Shown in pieces: positions 10,101 through 23,700 of a stretch of 64,000 nucleotides of DNA. Every line of letters begins with the position of its first letter. The stretch's first letter is position 1. Under the pieces are notes generated by a model. It ran no database searches, was not told the origin of the DNA, and worked only from the letters and a program-made list of their open reading frames with translations. Source of the DNA: Opisthocomus hoazin (Eukaryota > Chordata > Aves > Opisthocomiformes > Opisthocomidae); assembly GCF_030867145.1 (NCBI RefSeq), contig NC_134415.1, forward strand, positions 8,782,417 through 8,846,416, read 5' to 3'. The translations under genes and the position numbers were made by a program.

Positions 10101-13100
10101 TGCAGTGCCTGTTGAGCAATGGAACATCTTGTGGTAGCCTGGTTACGAAGATTTGACGATACAGCAAGGCAAAGCTGTGGGTAAGAACTGTAGTAAACCA
10201 CCTGATGGAAGTACGAAAAGCATGCCAAGTAGTGGAGCATGAGTTCTGTGGTCTAATCAGGCCTGCTACAACTGAAGAGCTTGCATGCCCCAAAGCCTGT
10301 TTTACCCGGCTGTCTCAGGCCTGATACCAGTTGTTATGTTTGCTTGCAAGTCATGGTTCATTGACATCCTGTTCTCACCTACTGGTATCTGCCTTAAAAC
10401 CACAATGTATGCTCAAGTCTGAGGCAACTGTTGCAAATAACTTGTGAAAAGTACCCATGGATGTCTACACAAACAACAAATGTCAAGACTATGGCCTGTA
10501 AATGGCAAAACAGCAGGTTGAATTCAGTACAGTGAAAAAAGGGAGATTTTTTAACATAAAAATTTCATACAGCAGCAGCTTCACTATGACTTCAAATCCT
10601 CAAATTAACTACGAATCTTGGCTATACACCTGTATCCTCGTTCCTGTTTCGTGTGTGCTCTATAGCTGAATGTTAACAAACTGCAGTGCACAGCATATGG
10701 CTGGATCAGCTGAATCAAGAGTACAGAAGTAATCTCTGGTGTCTTACTGTCATTCCTGTAGTACCTATAATTTTTGACGAAGGAATGCTAACAAAGAAAA
10801 GAGTCTACTAGCTCTGTCAAACTTCTGAATATAGCAGGTGCAGATGAACAGAAGTAATCTTGTTTAAAAAAAAAAAAAAACAAGAAGAAGATTTATGCAC
10901 TGGCACTTTGGGTGCGTGTGCTTATCTGTCAACAAACCCAGTCGTGAGGTAGAGATCTCAACTAAATACACGTTTCATGGAAACAAGCAGCCAGGCAGGG
11001 GGACGCCGCTAATGCTCCTGCGGAGTGATAAGCTGCAGCCTGAAACCAATCGTGTTAGGCTCAGTCTCAATATGTCTATCTAGAGAAAGCAAGGTTTCAC
11101 TGTTTCTGGGGTGCGTGTTTGACTTGGACACAGCACAGCTCCCGGAGCGGTGGGAACATTCCTGTATCATGCAGTCCTGTAAGGCAAACAAATTATCCAC
11201 AGGCTGACGTAAGATGGTCTAGATATGTGTGATTTCTTATATTTTATCCCTATAATGTTGTTTCTGCCAAATGAATGTCAAAATTCTGACCTTCCTGTAC
11301 AACTGTAAAAGAACAAACCGATGTAATTATTGGCAAAGAAAGTAGTTTTAGTTTTTTAGCTGCTGGTTAATTATTCCTACTCCAAAACAGTCTCAGAATT
11401 TTAAAGAACTGGCCTAGCAAAACACTGTCAACTGCCAACAGCTGAAAGCTATCTATAGGATATCTGGGAAAGAGAAATGCAGGGGGGGAAGTATTTCCTA
11501 ACCCTGCGGAAGCACATTAGAGGTAAAGAGCTTGTATTGAAACAGAAGTATTTTACTCAGCATGAACTTCCTTAAATAAAGATGTTTGAAATGTATAAAG
11601 CAAATGAATGAGGAAGAATAAACAAGGTTGCCATGCGATACTGGCAGGCCCACGATTACCGTGACTATTAGCAACCCCTGTCAGACAGGGGAAGATTACT
11701 GTCCCACTGTGTTAGTGGCGTTTGTGATCTGGAACAGAAGTTCCTTATTTCCATGGGGAAAAGCTGCAGAGGATCAGTTGGAAAAAGGTTTTCTATCTTT
11801 TTGTGGGGGGATAGCGATAATATTTTGCTGGACAGGAATATATTGTCCCTGGCAGGAAAAAGGTTTCATTTGCAGCCTTGTGCTCAGAAGGTGGGAAACC
11901 CCTTGAGACTGTAGGTTAACTGCGATTTCAAACAGGGAACTAACTGGAGATGTATTACCAGACGGCTTGTAGGTCTTTGGGAAGTCTCTGCCCTCATCAG
12001 AGATGGCTGTTGTTCTTTTGATGGGGCCCAGAAAGGGGTGAGAAGAGGCAAGTGCAGACTTGAGCTGTAGAAACTGTTTGAAAATACTAATTCTGTATTG
12101 GAGTGGAAATTTACAGAATCCTGAGCTCTTCACATTATCGTTAGTTACAGTTAATTTAACAGCTTGCAGGGTTACAGCAAGATAAAATATATATTGTACT
12201 TAAGTATAGAAATTTGATTAGAAAGTTAATCCACTGTTTTAGAGAATGCCATTGTTTAAAGTTATCTTACTCTGGATTTAGTATTTGTGATAGAATTATA
12301 TCTAGTTTTGGTAAAATAATTGCTGGCTTTCTGGACTGGTCAGTTAGTTAAGCAACAAACAAAGATTTCTGTATCACTTGTTAAAGAATGATGCAAGAAC
12401 AGGCATGCAACAGCCAAATTAATCTTTACTGTTGACAGTGCTCTAGAGATATTTATATGTAATTGCAGGCTCCTCCTTCAGTGTTAGGAGAAAAATTGTT
12501 AAATTAGGACGACTAACCTAAGTTTTGAGGTAATAATGTTATCTAGACTATTGGCTTTTACTATTAAATTCCATTATTTAAGGAGTTCTTTATGAATAAT
12601 TTGTTTGAAAACAATGTTCCAAATTGAAAGGCCAGTGCAATTTACAGATGCACTTTTAAAAATACATTATTTGTAACAACATTTTAACAACAGTGTTGGC
12701 TGCTGGCACAAGTGTTGTTCTTCTAAAATTAGTTTGTTATTGTTTATGAAAGTATTTTTTAATCCTAGGGTAGGAAGATTTCAGGTTGTAAGTTATCAGA
12801 AGAGTAAATGCCACATCGATGGTAAAACCTGGCTTAGCCCCCAACACCAATGCTTTGTATGTTTCTCCAGTTTACAGCCCCCTGTATAACAACAGTACCT
12901 TAGAGATATTTTGAATGATGTTAATGGATACGTGTTTGTATAGATTATACATATATTTATCCAAAGTTTTTTGTAGTCACTGACTATATCTACTTCTGGT
13001 TAAAACCAGTAGTCTTCAAACAGCGCACAGAGGCAACGCATACATGCAGGTCCTCAGGGCAGATATGACATTCATTTTATTGAGGCATAAATGTGTCAGG

Positions 13101-14330
13101 TTTAAAATCCAGAGAATTCTTAGCTCTACCATGGCTTTGTCATGCCTAACAGTTATAGGAGAGGCTGCAATTATTACTGTAGCATTTGTGTTGGTAAGAA
13201 TATACTTCCTCCGCCCTCTAACTCTCAGCATGATTATCTATCACCAAAAACATTGTGCCTCCAGGGAAATGTACAGAATCAGCAATTTTATTTCTAATCA
13301 GACTTGGTGTTACCCTTTTAAATGAAGAAATTCCTCCTTTCTTTGACAATGAGTTTCAACGTTAACATGGAAGCAATCAGAATCAAACCATACTGAACAG
13401 CCGGCCTCCAATGATACCCCTAAAAAAGTACTTCTTTGGTTTTTACGCGTGATGAATTACAGAAATGTTGGTGACCTGATAGCTCTGCCTTGGAGATGCA
13501 GTTCTATGGAGCTATATGTATGTGTTTGTGTATTGCCCAGTGGCAAAACCTCCATTTATCTCGGGCACAATAAGGGTGATGCTCTGAATCTTCTAAATAC
13601 CACGTCGGTGCTCTCCCTGGTAGGGTGATTTAGGCGGACACCGTAACACTCTCGTCACAAAGCTCTCCTCTTTCATAAGAATTCACAAATTCAATAACAG
13701 AATTATTGAAAAACATTAATAGTATTGGTATTAATGAAAAGCCATAGAGCAGGATGAGCCACTGTGTTCAATCTAAATTCTGAAAATTAAAGCAATTTCA
13801 TTTTTATTACCTTTTTTTTTTTTTTAGATTTGTAACGTGCATGAGAGATGGAAGATAATCTGTGGAGAAGCACTCAATTTTTAATGGTCTATGGACCAAA
13901 GGGTACTTTTAGTCACTCCAGTGTAAGCCAGTTGACTGAACTGGAGCTCTCCCAGTGTAGCAGAGTAGGGTTTGGCTGCGAAGTGACCTCGCTAATAAAT
14001 GAGGAAGGTGGCTCACACAGAAGTGTGTTCTTTATACTGACACAATCCAGCTACGCTGGCTTCTTTGGTTTGTATTGCACAGTGAGCAGCAACAGACAGT
14101 ATTTCTTGTATAGAAAGAGGTTTCATGCGTCGACCCCGTTTAAGAAATCTGTATTAATTTAAGTATATTGAAACCTTAAGGGCGAGAACTCGCCAGAGAC
14201 GACAGTGGGGACCCAACGCAACTCCAAAGATTTGACATCACCGCGGTGTTGGAAGTGCCCGTAGCATAAAAGGATGAATTTTAAATATTTGTGAAAAAAA
14301 CAGTGCAGCTTGTGACTGCTGCTCTGCCAG
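7106..14330. other. Gene-free interval between ERO1B and EDARADD
   Basis: About 7.2 kb, AT-rich, with poly(T) at 7141-7155 and an A run at 10867-10880. Open frames here reach only about 120 codons, with no recognisable protein motif and no exon-like splice context. A perfect 22-base palindrome is at 9324-9345. Divergent regulatory sequence for the two flanking genes would be expected in this gap, but I cannot pinpoint any. Confidence 0.65.
9324..9345. repeat. Perfect 22-bp palindrome
   Basis: The bases starting atgtacattgt and ending gtacat are exactly self-complementary over 22 bases without a spacer, with three gtac cores. It could extrude as a hairpin, or be a chance AT-rich palindrome. 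No gene is near. Confidence 0.85.
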
Positions 14331-14520
14331 ACCGGTGTTCCGCGGCTCCGGCTGCGGGGGTCCTGCAGGCACCCCCCCGTCTGAGGGGCGGGTTTCACGC
14401 GGGTAAGCACCTGCCGGAGCGAGCCCTTGGTTTCCCACTGCCGGAGTGACTCACGTTGCGCCCGAACCGGAGCCGCTGGAGCGGCCCGACGCGCTGCCCG
14501 GCCGCGGGAGCCGCGCCGGG

Positions 14521-14606
14521 GGCGGGGCGGCGCTACCTGTGGAGGGGCGGAGCCAGCGGGGGGGCGAGGCGGTGCTACCTGCGGGGGGCGGAGCCAGCGG
14601 GGGGGG
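14521..14606. repeat. 42-bp GC-box tandem duplication
   Basis: Two copies of a unit of about 42 bases, each with gctacctg followed by ggggcggagccagcggg (copies anchored at 14532 and 14574). Each carries GC-box sequence. It lies 80-170 bases upstream of the EDARADD ATG, so copy number could affect promoter strength. Confidence 0.8.
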
Positions 14607-14687
14607 CGGGGCGGCGCGGCGGTTCCGGGCACGTCGGCGGGCGCCGCTCGTTCCTGGCGCTGGGACCCGGCCGCCGCCGCCCGCCCC

Positions 14688-14718
14688 ATGGCCGCCCCGC
14701 AGGACCCGCTGCCCGCAG
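14688..14718 (+). CDS. EDARADD: EDARADD coding exon 1
   Basis: ATG GCC GCC CCG CAG GAC ... GCA G, followed by donor gtgagg. It encodes [10 protein letters not shown] plus one base (phase 1). It matches the layout of the human short isoform MASPDDPLRAD. The ATG has G at +4 but C at -3. Confidence 0.88.
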
Positions 14719-17700
14719 GTGAGGCCGCCGCCGGGAGCCGGGCGGGCGGGGAACGGGAGGGGCGGTGGCTGCCGGGCCCCCGCGGGTCCGCTGCCCTCCC
14801 CGCGGCCGTGCGAAAGGCCCCGGCCCGGGTGGAAAGGGCTTGGTAGTTGCTCCCCCCCCCGCCGCACGCGGTAATTAAGCGTGGTAATGATTTATCGCGT
14901 GCGGTGCTGGTGTGATTTAGTGCAACTTGTCAAGCCTGCCCCGGTGTTTAGCTTATCAGTCGGCCTGTGCTTGCTAACAGCACGTTAAAAAGGCATTTTG
15001 CTGAGCTCCCGGGCTCCAGGTGGTGAGGAAGCCCACGCTCTTCAGCTTACATGGCTAATGGTGCGAGTGACCTTTGAGTATCTCCTCTCAGGTGTGCCAG
15101 CATCGCGGTTTTCCCCTACCTGTCTGCTCAGACAGTGACCAAGTTTTGAGCGGTTAATAGTAAACAAAAATGCACAAGCGCTGATGGACTCAGACTTTTC
15201 AGAGAACTTAATATTCTAATATACTTTGCTGTGTTTCCTCCTCTTAACCAAATCTGAGGTTTGTATGCCTCTGGCCAAAGCATCGTTGTCGATTTGGTTT
15301 GGTCAAAGGGTTACTCTCTATTTAGCACTAGTACTAGGGTGATCGCTTGGAGTTGTACTAAGTTGTACTGTTGAAGTGTGTGCCCTGCCTTGGCATGAGA
15401 GGGGCCTTACATGTGCGTGCTTGAACTGCATAGCTATGTTAGACCTTACACGCTTCACTCACTGCTGGTGGTGTCCAGGCTGTGTTGCAGGGACAAAATG
15501 AACAGAGGGCAATACCACCTCTGCTACACGGTGCTTTGCGACCCCCCTCCTCCCTGAAGGTCAAAATGCTGGGGTCTCCAAAGCTCGCCTTCAGGCTTCC
15601 TTCCAATTCAAGGGTGAAGAGCAGATGTAGGGTTAGAAGTTTTGAATATCTGTGTGTATACACATATATAAATCTGCTTATAAATAAAATTGACTGTTCA
15701 CACTGGTAAGTGCACAGCGTTGCATCCCCGTTGGAGTACCAGTATTGAACAGAGTGAAACAGTGGTGATGGGTACAAGTCTGCTGCTCCTGTTGCCGACT
15801 GGTTGTACTGGACAGGCTCTGGCGGAAGAGCCATGGCAGCTGCTGAGCCATCCGTGTGCGGGTGCTGGGCGGCAGAAAGGGTCCTTGGGAGCAGCCATCG
15901 AACCTGGCTTATGTCTGTCCGAGTCAGTCTGTACATGCTGATTTACGTCCATCTGAGTCAACTCACGTGTGGTTCCTGGCAGGAGTGTGGGGAATTAAAT
16001 GCAGGCCAGTGGTTGTATGCTGTCAGTGGGGAGTATGGTGATAGTGGTTTTTTTGAGGGATCCTGAATCACGTTGTTGTCAAGCTGTCTGTCAAAGTAAC
16101 CATGAAATCAGGTGGTCTGCACTGAATAGTCAGATGATACCTGTATTTCCTGTTGACCTTTCAACATGCAGAACTGTGGATGTTTTACATTTGAGATAAA
16201 CAGAGAACTTTCCTTCCTGCTGTTTTGTGCACCTGCATCCAGCTGTATGAGATGAGCTGCAGAATGCTGTGGGTGGTACGTGTGGGAAGAGAGAGGGGAC
16301 ATGGCATTTTAATTGCCTTATTCACAATTAAATGTTAAGTCTGTGGTTTTCAGATTATCTGCCAGCTATCAGTGATCAACAAGACCATGGTGAATCATCC
16401 ACAGCCAGTATGTGGACCATTTATCCTTAGGTACAAATATTCGTAGACATAGATGCCACTTACAGAAAATGTTGGAACTTGGTAGTGCTCTACAACCTAA
16501 GAAAATGGAAATTGTTGTTCTTCGTAAAGAATTATAAAAATGAAAGGGAAGAAATTGAAGCACAGGGAGAGAAATACAGTCTTAAAATATTTTTCAGGAT
16601 GGATAAAACAAGAAAGATGCAAGGTCACAGTTCATGGTGACTGTGTTTCTGTGCGAGACCTAGAAAGCAGGAGTCAATCAGAGGTACCGCTCTGTACGCC
16701 ATCACTTCTTGTAGGGTCACCCTGGAGTCTGTTGAATCCTTATTTCAAATGCCTGTATTCTTGGAGTTTCTCCCATTTTTTTCAATGCTTCCCTCTGGAT
16801 TGTGGAAAGTACATAATTACTGGTGTTGTGATGTACCTTGGCCGTATCTTGGAGTTGTGACAGAAGATGGGGGATGAATACCTTAACGGTAGCTACAGTA
16901 GCCACGAAGGTTCACCAGAGCGTGGACCTTTTGAGGGGCCTACTTTCATCTACCTTAAGGCTCCTCTTATATTACAAGGGTGAAAGAAAGATTTATTTAT
17001 TCATGCAGCCAAGAATTCATAAGGAGGAGCTGTAAGGGCTCCAGAATAAGCTGACGACGAGTTGCATGCTGTGCCACTGGGTTTGCTGGGTCTTTGCTGA
17101 CACTGGAGAAACAGTGAGACAAGGGGTGCCTGGGCTGGCTTTCTTCCTTCGAGACTTTCTTTGGCTCTCAGTACCTCCTCCTTTTTCAGCTTTCCTTTAC
17201 AGAGTGGGCCTCTGTCTTTGCCCCAGCTCCCTTTCCATTCTTTTCACAGCTCTCCACTACAGTTCCCACTTGGATCCGCCATTTTTGGCCTTGCTCTCAT
17301 GCAACGTCTTACTCCAGCTTATTGTATTTTTTCATATCCAGGTCAGACTCCCACCCTCTCTGCATTTGAGTTCGGAAGCTTATGTGGTTTGTGCTGGCCC
17401 TTGCCATCAGGGCAGGCTTTATCCAGAGTGCTCTGTTAATACCGTGTTTCTGGAGCAGGGATTTAATATTTGCCGAAAAGGGCATGCGTGACAAGAATGT
17501 GTGAGTTTGGTTTGGGGTTTTCTCCTCTTCTTAAACTTTGCACTGCAGGGTGAACATGCTCATCTGAAGTTTCAGAGACCTCTGCCTTTGTAAAATGTTC
17601 AGTGTGTGTTTGTGCAAAGGCTGCGCTCAAGCTTTGGAGGTCTGAGCCCTCTGATGGTGTGCCACCAGCCTGGAGAACGCGTGTGGCCATCCTGTGGGCA

Positions 17701-20700
17701 TTAGCGCTGAGAAGACCCCTCTCCGCAATGCTGGGAAGAGCCCGGGGACTGCACCGTACCCCCGGGAGCTGCTGGTGGGGCTGCCCCATGGAAGCAGGAG
17801 GGAGAGCAGCTCTGTCCCGGGGCGCTGGGGCTGCCTCTGTCCCGCTGCTGCCACCTTTTTGATTTTCAGGCCTGTTTATTGTACTGTCTTGTGTTGTCTT
17901 ATGCTTTAGCTTGTGGTTCTGTTGTGTTGAGTAGGTTTGTAGGAGCAGGCCCTAATAACAATAATAATAAACAATTATGCTAAATTTGAGTTGGTTAGAA
18001 TAGTGTCTGTGCAACTTCTGTGCTATTTTGGGGCTCGGTGTTTATACTGGGCGTTTTGTAATTAATTTCTGGGACTAAGTTGTCTTCTAAAATGCCCTGA
18101 TTTCTATATAGGGAGAAGATAATCACCAAATATTGATTCCAACCACCTCTTTCTGACCGCGGTTGAAAACATTTCATGTGTTCTTGTAGTAAGTGTAAGG
18201 ACTTTCAGAATGAGAGTGACAAGAATGGAGTGAAAATCCGACTACAGAATTTAAAATGCTTTTCAGTATTTGAAAACGTGATACTCATCAACAGAAGAGA
18301 GTCCTCGAGGAAATGGCATGATGATGTTAAATTGCAGGAGTGGTGTTGTGAATCCTGACTTCTGTATGAGATTTGTTTCAGGTCCTCTGTGCACTTTTGG
18401 TCAGTACCCCACTATTATTTGTAAGTTCAGCCATCGGTGCAGAGGGGTTGACATTTAATGATTCACCTGCAAATGCGTTGAAGATTTATTTTTGTATCCT
18501 TTTGATGCTAATAGAATTGAAGTTTGTGATTCTATTGTGTACAAATAATTATTATTTACCTTAGATATGTATTAATTATTAGGTTTTGTATTACAGTCTG
18601 CTGTTTATTATAGTATTAATTTTTGTTGTAATGGATATATTTACTGTTTGAATTATTGCTTTAAGGAAAAAACTGAGCTTGGATGGCAAAACTTAGCTTT
18701 TAGCAGATTTACTGGATTTTATTCCTTATTGCCTAATTGCTTTGTGATTTATTTATTTTGATGAAAAATAATTTAGGGTTTTCATTTAAGTCTGTCTTTT
18801 GTTAGCTTAGAGTTGGGATTCCTTGTTGCGTGTAGTTTCTTACCTATATGCTAGTAGCTCGGACATTTTCTAGTTTGTCATGTTTTTTTTGTGGAAGTGT
18901 AGTTTGACACAATGCAGGTAAGGGCGGCATAGCTGTGCTTTATCTTGGTCAGACAAAGAAGCAAAATATGAATTGCCGGACAGAAATATTTTGAGGATTA
19001 TGCAGCGATAAAGCTTTCTTATTTCTAGCAGATCATGCAGCAAAAGAGCCGGTGGAGGATACGGATCCAAGTACTCTTTCCTTAACAATGGTATGTGTTT
19101 CTGGTCTAATACAGTTCAAACCATTATAGCTCTCTACAGTTATGTAATGCAGAAGCGAGGTAAAACATTCAAGGATGTGAACTCAAACGGCGAGTATATA
19201 TAGGGTTTTAATTTACTAATCTTGCACAATTAAAGTGTAAATAGAATACCAATAGGTACATAAGCCGAGTTGGATCGTGTCAGCTGAGCTGTCCATGGGA
19301 TAGCCTCTAGAGGCTGTGACAGTACCATTTTTTTTTTAATTTAAAAAACCCCAACAACCGAGAAAGATTGGTGCGGGCATTCTTCTTTCTATGTGGGTTG
19401 GAGGGATAAGAAAACCCACCTAGGGTTTAAAATTCCAGTCGTACTGAGTTGTTACTCCTTCCTGTAGCTCTTTTGTCTTATGAGTTAAAGTCATGGAAAG
19501 GTAAGATCAAGCAGCAGCGCCTTACAGCAGGCGTGGGTGAGCCTTGGGGGACACCGGACAGCGCTCTCTAGTGCTTGCTGCAAGCAGAGTAACACCGCTT
19601 ACGCCAAGTTTTTGTGCCTTAGGATATTAAACATGACAGTCTTATGCTGAGACAGGAGGATATAAGGTAAAAGTAATATGAAATTCCATGAAGTCTTTTA
19701 AGAGTTCTTCTTTTCAGTGTTGCTATGGATTGCTTACTCTGGGGAAGAGTTAAAGTGCCATGTAGCCCAGAGAAGACTGTTGTCTAATGTAGTTACATAA
19801 ACAGAATGAAACACGTTGGTTTATTTTATGGATGACAAGTGAGCAAGCTATTGCTTTGCCTTGGTGTTTTCTTCCCATTTTGAAGCTTTGCAACAGAGGG
19901 TCAGCAGGAAACTCTGAAAATTTCACTAGTATTTTAAATGCTGATCCTTCACTGTGATCCATTATTGCAGTCTGTGTGCATGCATTTGTGTTAGCAGATT
20001 TTAATAAAAGATGTAGACTTTGTGATTGTTTTTGTGAACTGACTAAATTAGACGCTGTGTTTGGCTAAGGAGAGTTTTTAAAAAGTGGGGAAAAGTTGCT
20101 GTGCCTCAGACAAAAGAAAGTTTGTTTATTCCCCCCACTCCCTTAAATTAAGATGTCTTTAATCTGTTTGCTTGGTTACTAGCTTCTGTAAAAGCCACAC
20201 CTACTTTTACATAATGGTAGGGGTCATAGGGAAGGAGGTGGATTGCAGGTATAATAGTAAGTTATAACATGCCTGGAAATCAGCAGCTATTCCATTAAAC
20301 TCAGTAATAATGTTTTCTATTGCATCCTTATCAGTTTTTTAATTTTAGAGCAAAAGGGAAAAATATTCTTTTCTTCTAGTACAGTAAAATTTTAGTAAAA
20401 GCTTATATCTGCTAAAAGAGCTTTTGAAGTCATCTCTGTTCCTCCAGGTATGCATTACCTTTTCTAGATTATCTTGCTACTTAAATGCAAAATTTCTTTC
20501 CCAATCTCTTTTTTTTTTCACTAAAAAGCAATACCTTTAAAAATAGCAATCTCTATTACTTTTGCATATGCTTATCAGTAGTGTTAGTAGCATCTCGATT
20601 CCTGCATGAGTGTTACTATGTCTGATTCTAGACAGATCAACGAGTAGCAATTTAAGAGATGGAACTGTAAATATGCAGTTTTATATACTCTTTCTCCAGC

Positions 20701-23700
20701 ACAATTACACTCAGAATAACAAACATCTGTCTCTCTTATCTTTTTGTAACAGACTGAAAAATATCCTGTCCAAGACACAGGAGTACCTAAAGGTAAGTTT
20801 TGTGAATTCTGTCTGTTCAGGTGTTGTAGATCTGTGTTGTTATGTGCAATAAAACCATTGGTGTTACCCAACAGATTGAAATATTCTTACTTTTTCCTAT
20901 ATGTTTATGTTTTAAATGTAGTGTTGTTGTCTGTATTTTTAAGATCAGCTTGGTGTATATATAAAACTTTTGAACAAATTTCCTTCTAAAGTTTAGTTTT
21001 GATCTAAAAGTCAGTCTAAAACTATCATCAGAAGATCTTGGTTCTCAATCTGAAAGGAAAATACAGTGGTGCCATCGAAAAATAGTGTTCAGAGAACAGA
21101 TGGTAGAGACATGACAATGTTAGAAGGTGACTTTGAAGAGATTACCAGTGCCTTCAGGTTATCAGAAATACAATCCAGGAATACCTTCCAGGTCTCTTGC
21201 CTCTAATTGCATACTCAGCCCTATGACCAATGAACTCTTCATACCTTCAGCAGGTATTAATACCATCTACTTGAAAGCCTAGTACAGGTCCACTCTGCAC
21301 AAGTTCCTGTCTCTCCTCACTGCAAAAGGAGTGAGGGAGTACAGGTTCTGTATTGCACTGAAGTCAAATACTTGGATTACGCAGTGTAAATATCCCCTTT
21401 ACGGTTTCCTTGACATGTGGGGTGGGTTTTTTGTCATCCCAGGCTTCACCGTTGGCTTTTGTCCAGGGAATGCACTGGCGAGGGCTCAGTTGAGGAGCGC
21501 TCTGCAGGTAGTGTGTTCTCCATCCTGTGTTGCACAGCAGGTCTGCAATGGGGACAGACACAGGAAACTATGCAGAATCTAGTCTTAATTGAAACTTTTG
21601 CTGAGGAGCGTGAGCAGTGTACCACTGGGGTTAAAAGAAAGTTAGAGACTGTTTTTGGGGCTTGAGGGAGCCAGCCAGCGGAAATGAGCATCTTCTCAGC
21701 AGGAAAGGAGAATGTGGGATGAAAACTGGTTTGAAATCATAAGCTACTTTCTGTTTATTTGCAGCCATGTGGTTTGTTCCTTCAGAGTTGAGTATTAACA
21801 CTAAAGTAATTTCTCTGTAACGTTCTTTTCCATGCCTTGTTTTCTATTTCACCCATGACATCAGGTCCCCCTCAAAATTAATTAGATAAATTCCTAAATT
21901 TCAAATTTGTCAAAGTTGTTTGAAATCTGAGATTGCATGTTTTAAATGCATTTAATTTAAAAAGGAAAGCCGAGAGGAAGTAGAAATTTCAGCACTTTCT
22001 GTAGAAAGGACATGAACTTGGTTTATTTTTAATCTTAGTTTCTGCTTCCTCTTGCTAAGTGTATAAAGATGTAAGTACTAATATAGCTTGACATTTCCCC
22101 CTTGCAGTTGAAAGTGATACAAATAACTGTTTATATTCTGTTTATTTCTGTGTCTTAAATTTTTTTCTGAAAATGACTTTTCATAACTATTTCTATAAAA
22201 TACAGACTTAGAAATATGAATCTGTGAGCTAAAAAGATATGCAGGTCTGATTCTGTGTAACAGAAAATTATGTTTGCTTCAGATACAGTGTTTGAACAGA
22301 AAGTACGTTGGCCAGGGGTCAGGGCTGTTTTGTTGCTTTAATAGGTCAGTTAATTAATGGACCGTTTTGGGGCTGTAACTTATTAAAGCTCTTGGCACCT
22401 TCTACTGATTACAAATTAAAGGTGAGTTGAGGGAACTTTTAATCTTGCAGGACTAGGCCTAATGTTTACAATATGTTTTGATTATAATTCTACCTCCACT
22501 CATGTATAGAACAAATTTCACACGTAATGTTGCCACACAAATGAAGTGGAATTTTGATGCCCGTACTCTGCATTTTCAGCCAGACTCTTCTGGATTTTTT
22601 GTTGTTGTTGTTGTCTCTGGACCTACAGTCATAAGGAATAAAGATGATCCTTATTGAACATTTACCCTGCTGGCAGTGGAGTTTTGGCTTTAAGTTTCAG
22701 CAGATTCAGATTAATTTCTTGAGTGAGATTAGGAAATATGCCTTCTTTCTGTTATCTGACCATTCATAGGGCCACAAAGATGGTCCACGGGCTGGAACCC
22801 CTCTGCTACAAGGACAGGCTGAGGGAGTTGGGGCTGTTGAGCCTGGAGAAGAGAAGGCTCCAGGAAGGGAGACCTTATTGCGGCCTTTCAGTACTTGAAG
22901 GGAGCCTGTAGGAAAGATGGGGACAATCTTTTTAGCAAGGCCTGTTGTGACAGGACAAGGGGTAACGGTTTTGAACTAAGGCAGGGTAGATTTAGGCTGT
23001 ATATAAGGAGGATATTTTTTACAGTGAGGGTGGTGACACACTGGCCCAGGTTGCCCAGAGAGGTGGTCGATGCCCCATCCCTGGAAACATTCCAGGCCAG
23101 GTTGGATGGGGCTCTGAGCAACCTGACCCAGGTGAAGATGTCCCTGCTCACTGCAGGGAGATTGGGCTGGATGGCCTCTGAAGGTCCCTTCCAACCCAAA
23201 GCATTCTCTGCTTCTGTAAAGATAACAGCTGTTCTTTAATGAGAACTTACCACTAAACAAACAGCAAATGGAAATGTACCAGCATTACAAATGTCGTCAC
23301 CACCATGGGGAGTTCTTGCGTGTAAAAACGTGTAGAATATAACTTCTTTTAAAATTGTGTACATGGTTGGTTAGTACCTGACCTAGGGCAATTATGCAGA
23401 TCATTTGATGATGAGGACCTTATTAATCATGCAGAGTGAAATTTGTCTGTTTGCACAAGGTTCACAAAGGGCTAATGCATCCCTTGTACCCCATTTTGAG
23501 GGCTGAACTGGAGCTTGAAAGGTAAACAGAGTTTGTGCTGTACTGGAGAATGTTGTGCTTTTGAGTGGACTCCCAGGGCAGTTGATAAACAAACTTCGAA
23601 ATGGATTGTTTCAGTGCTTCAGAAAACTCCAGTGTAGTAGAGAGAAGTAGGATGAGTGTAATTCACATAGAGGCAGAATAAAAAGTAAATATTTGTGTAG

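Larger units (their letters stand above)
14330..14870. promoter_or_regulatory. EDARADD: CpG-island promoter of EDARADD
   Basis: A sharply GC-rich island in AT-rich surroundings, ending just past EDARADD exon 1. It contains several GGGCGG GC boxes, many in a 42-base tandem repeat, and a consensus AP-1 site TGACTCA at 14447-14453. No TATA box was seen. Transcription probably starts between the repeat and the ATG at 14688. Confidence 0.8.

Noticed and set aside
14159-14874. Open frames of 138-176 codons on both strands around EDARADD exon 1
   Set aside because: GC-rich promoter composition and the tandem repeat create them. Only the 31-base start of one plus frame is coding, as EDARADD exon 1.
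15439-15936. 165-codon minus-strand open frame
   Set aside because: No domain, no splice context and overlapping open frames on the other strand. It lies inside EDARADD intron 1 and looks like chance.
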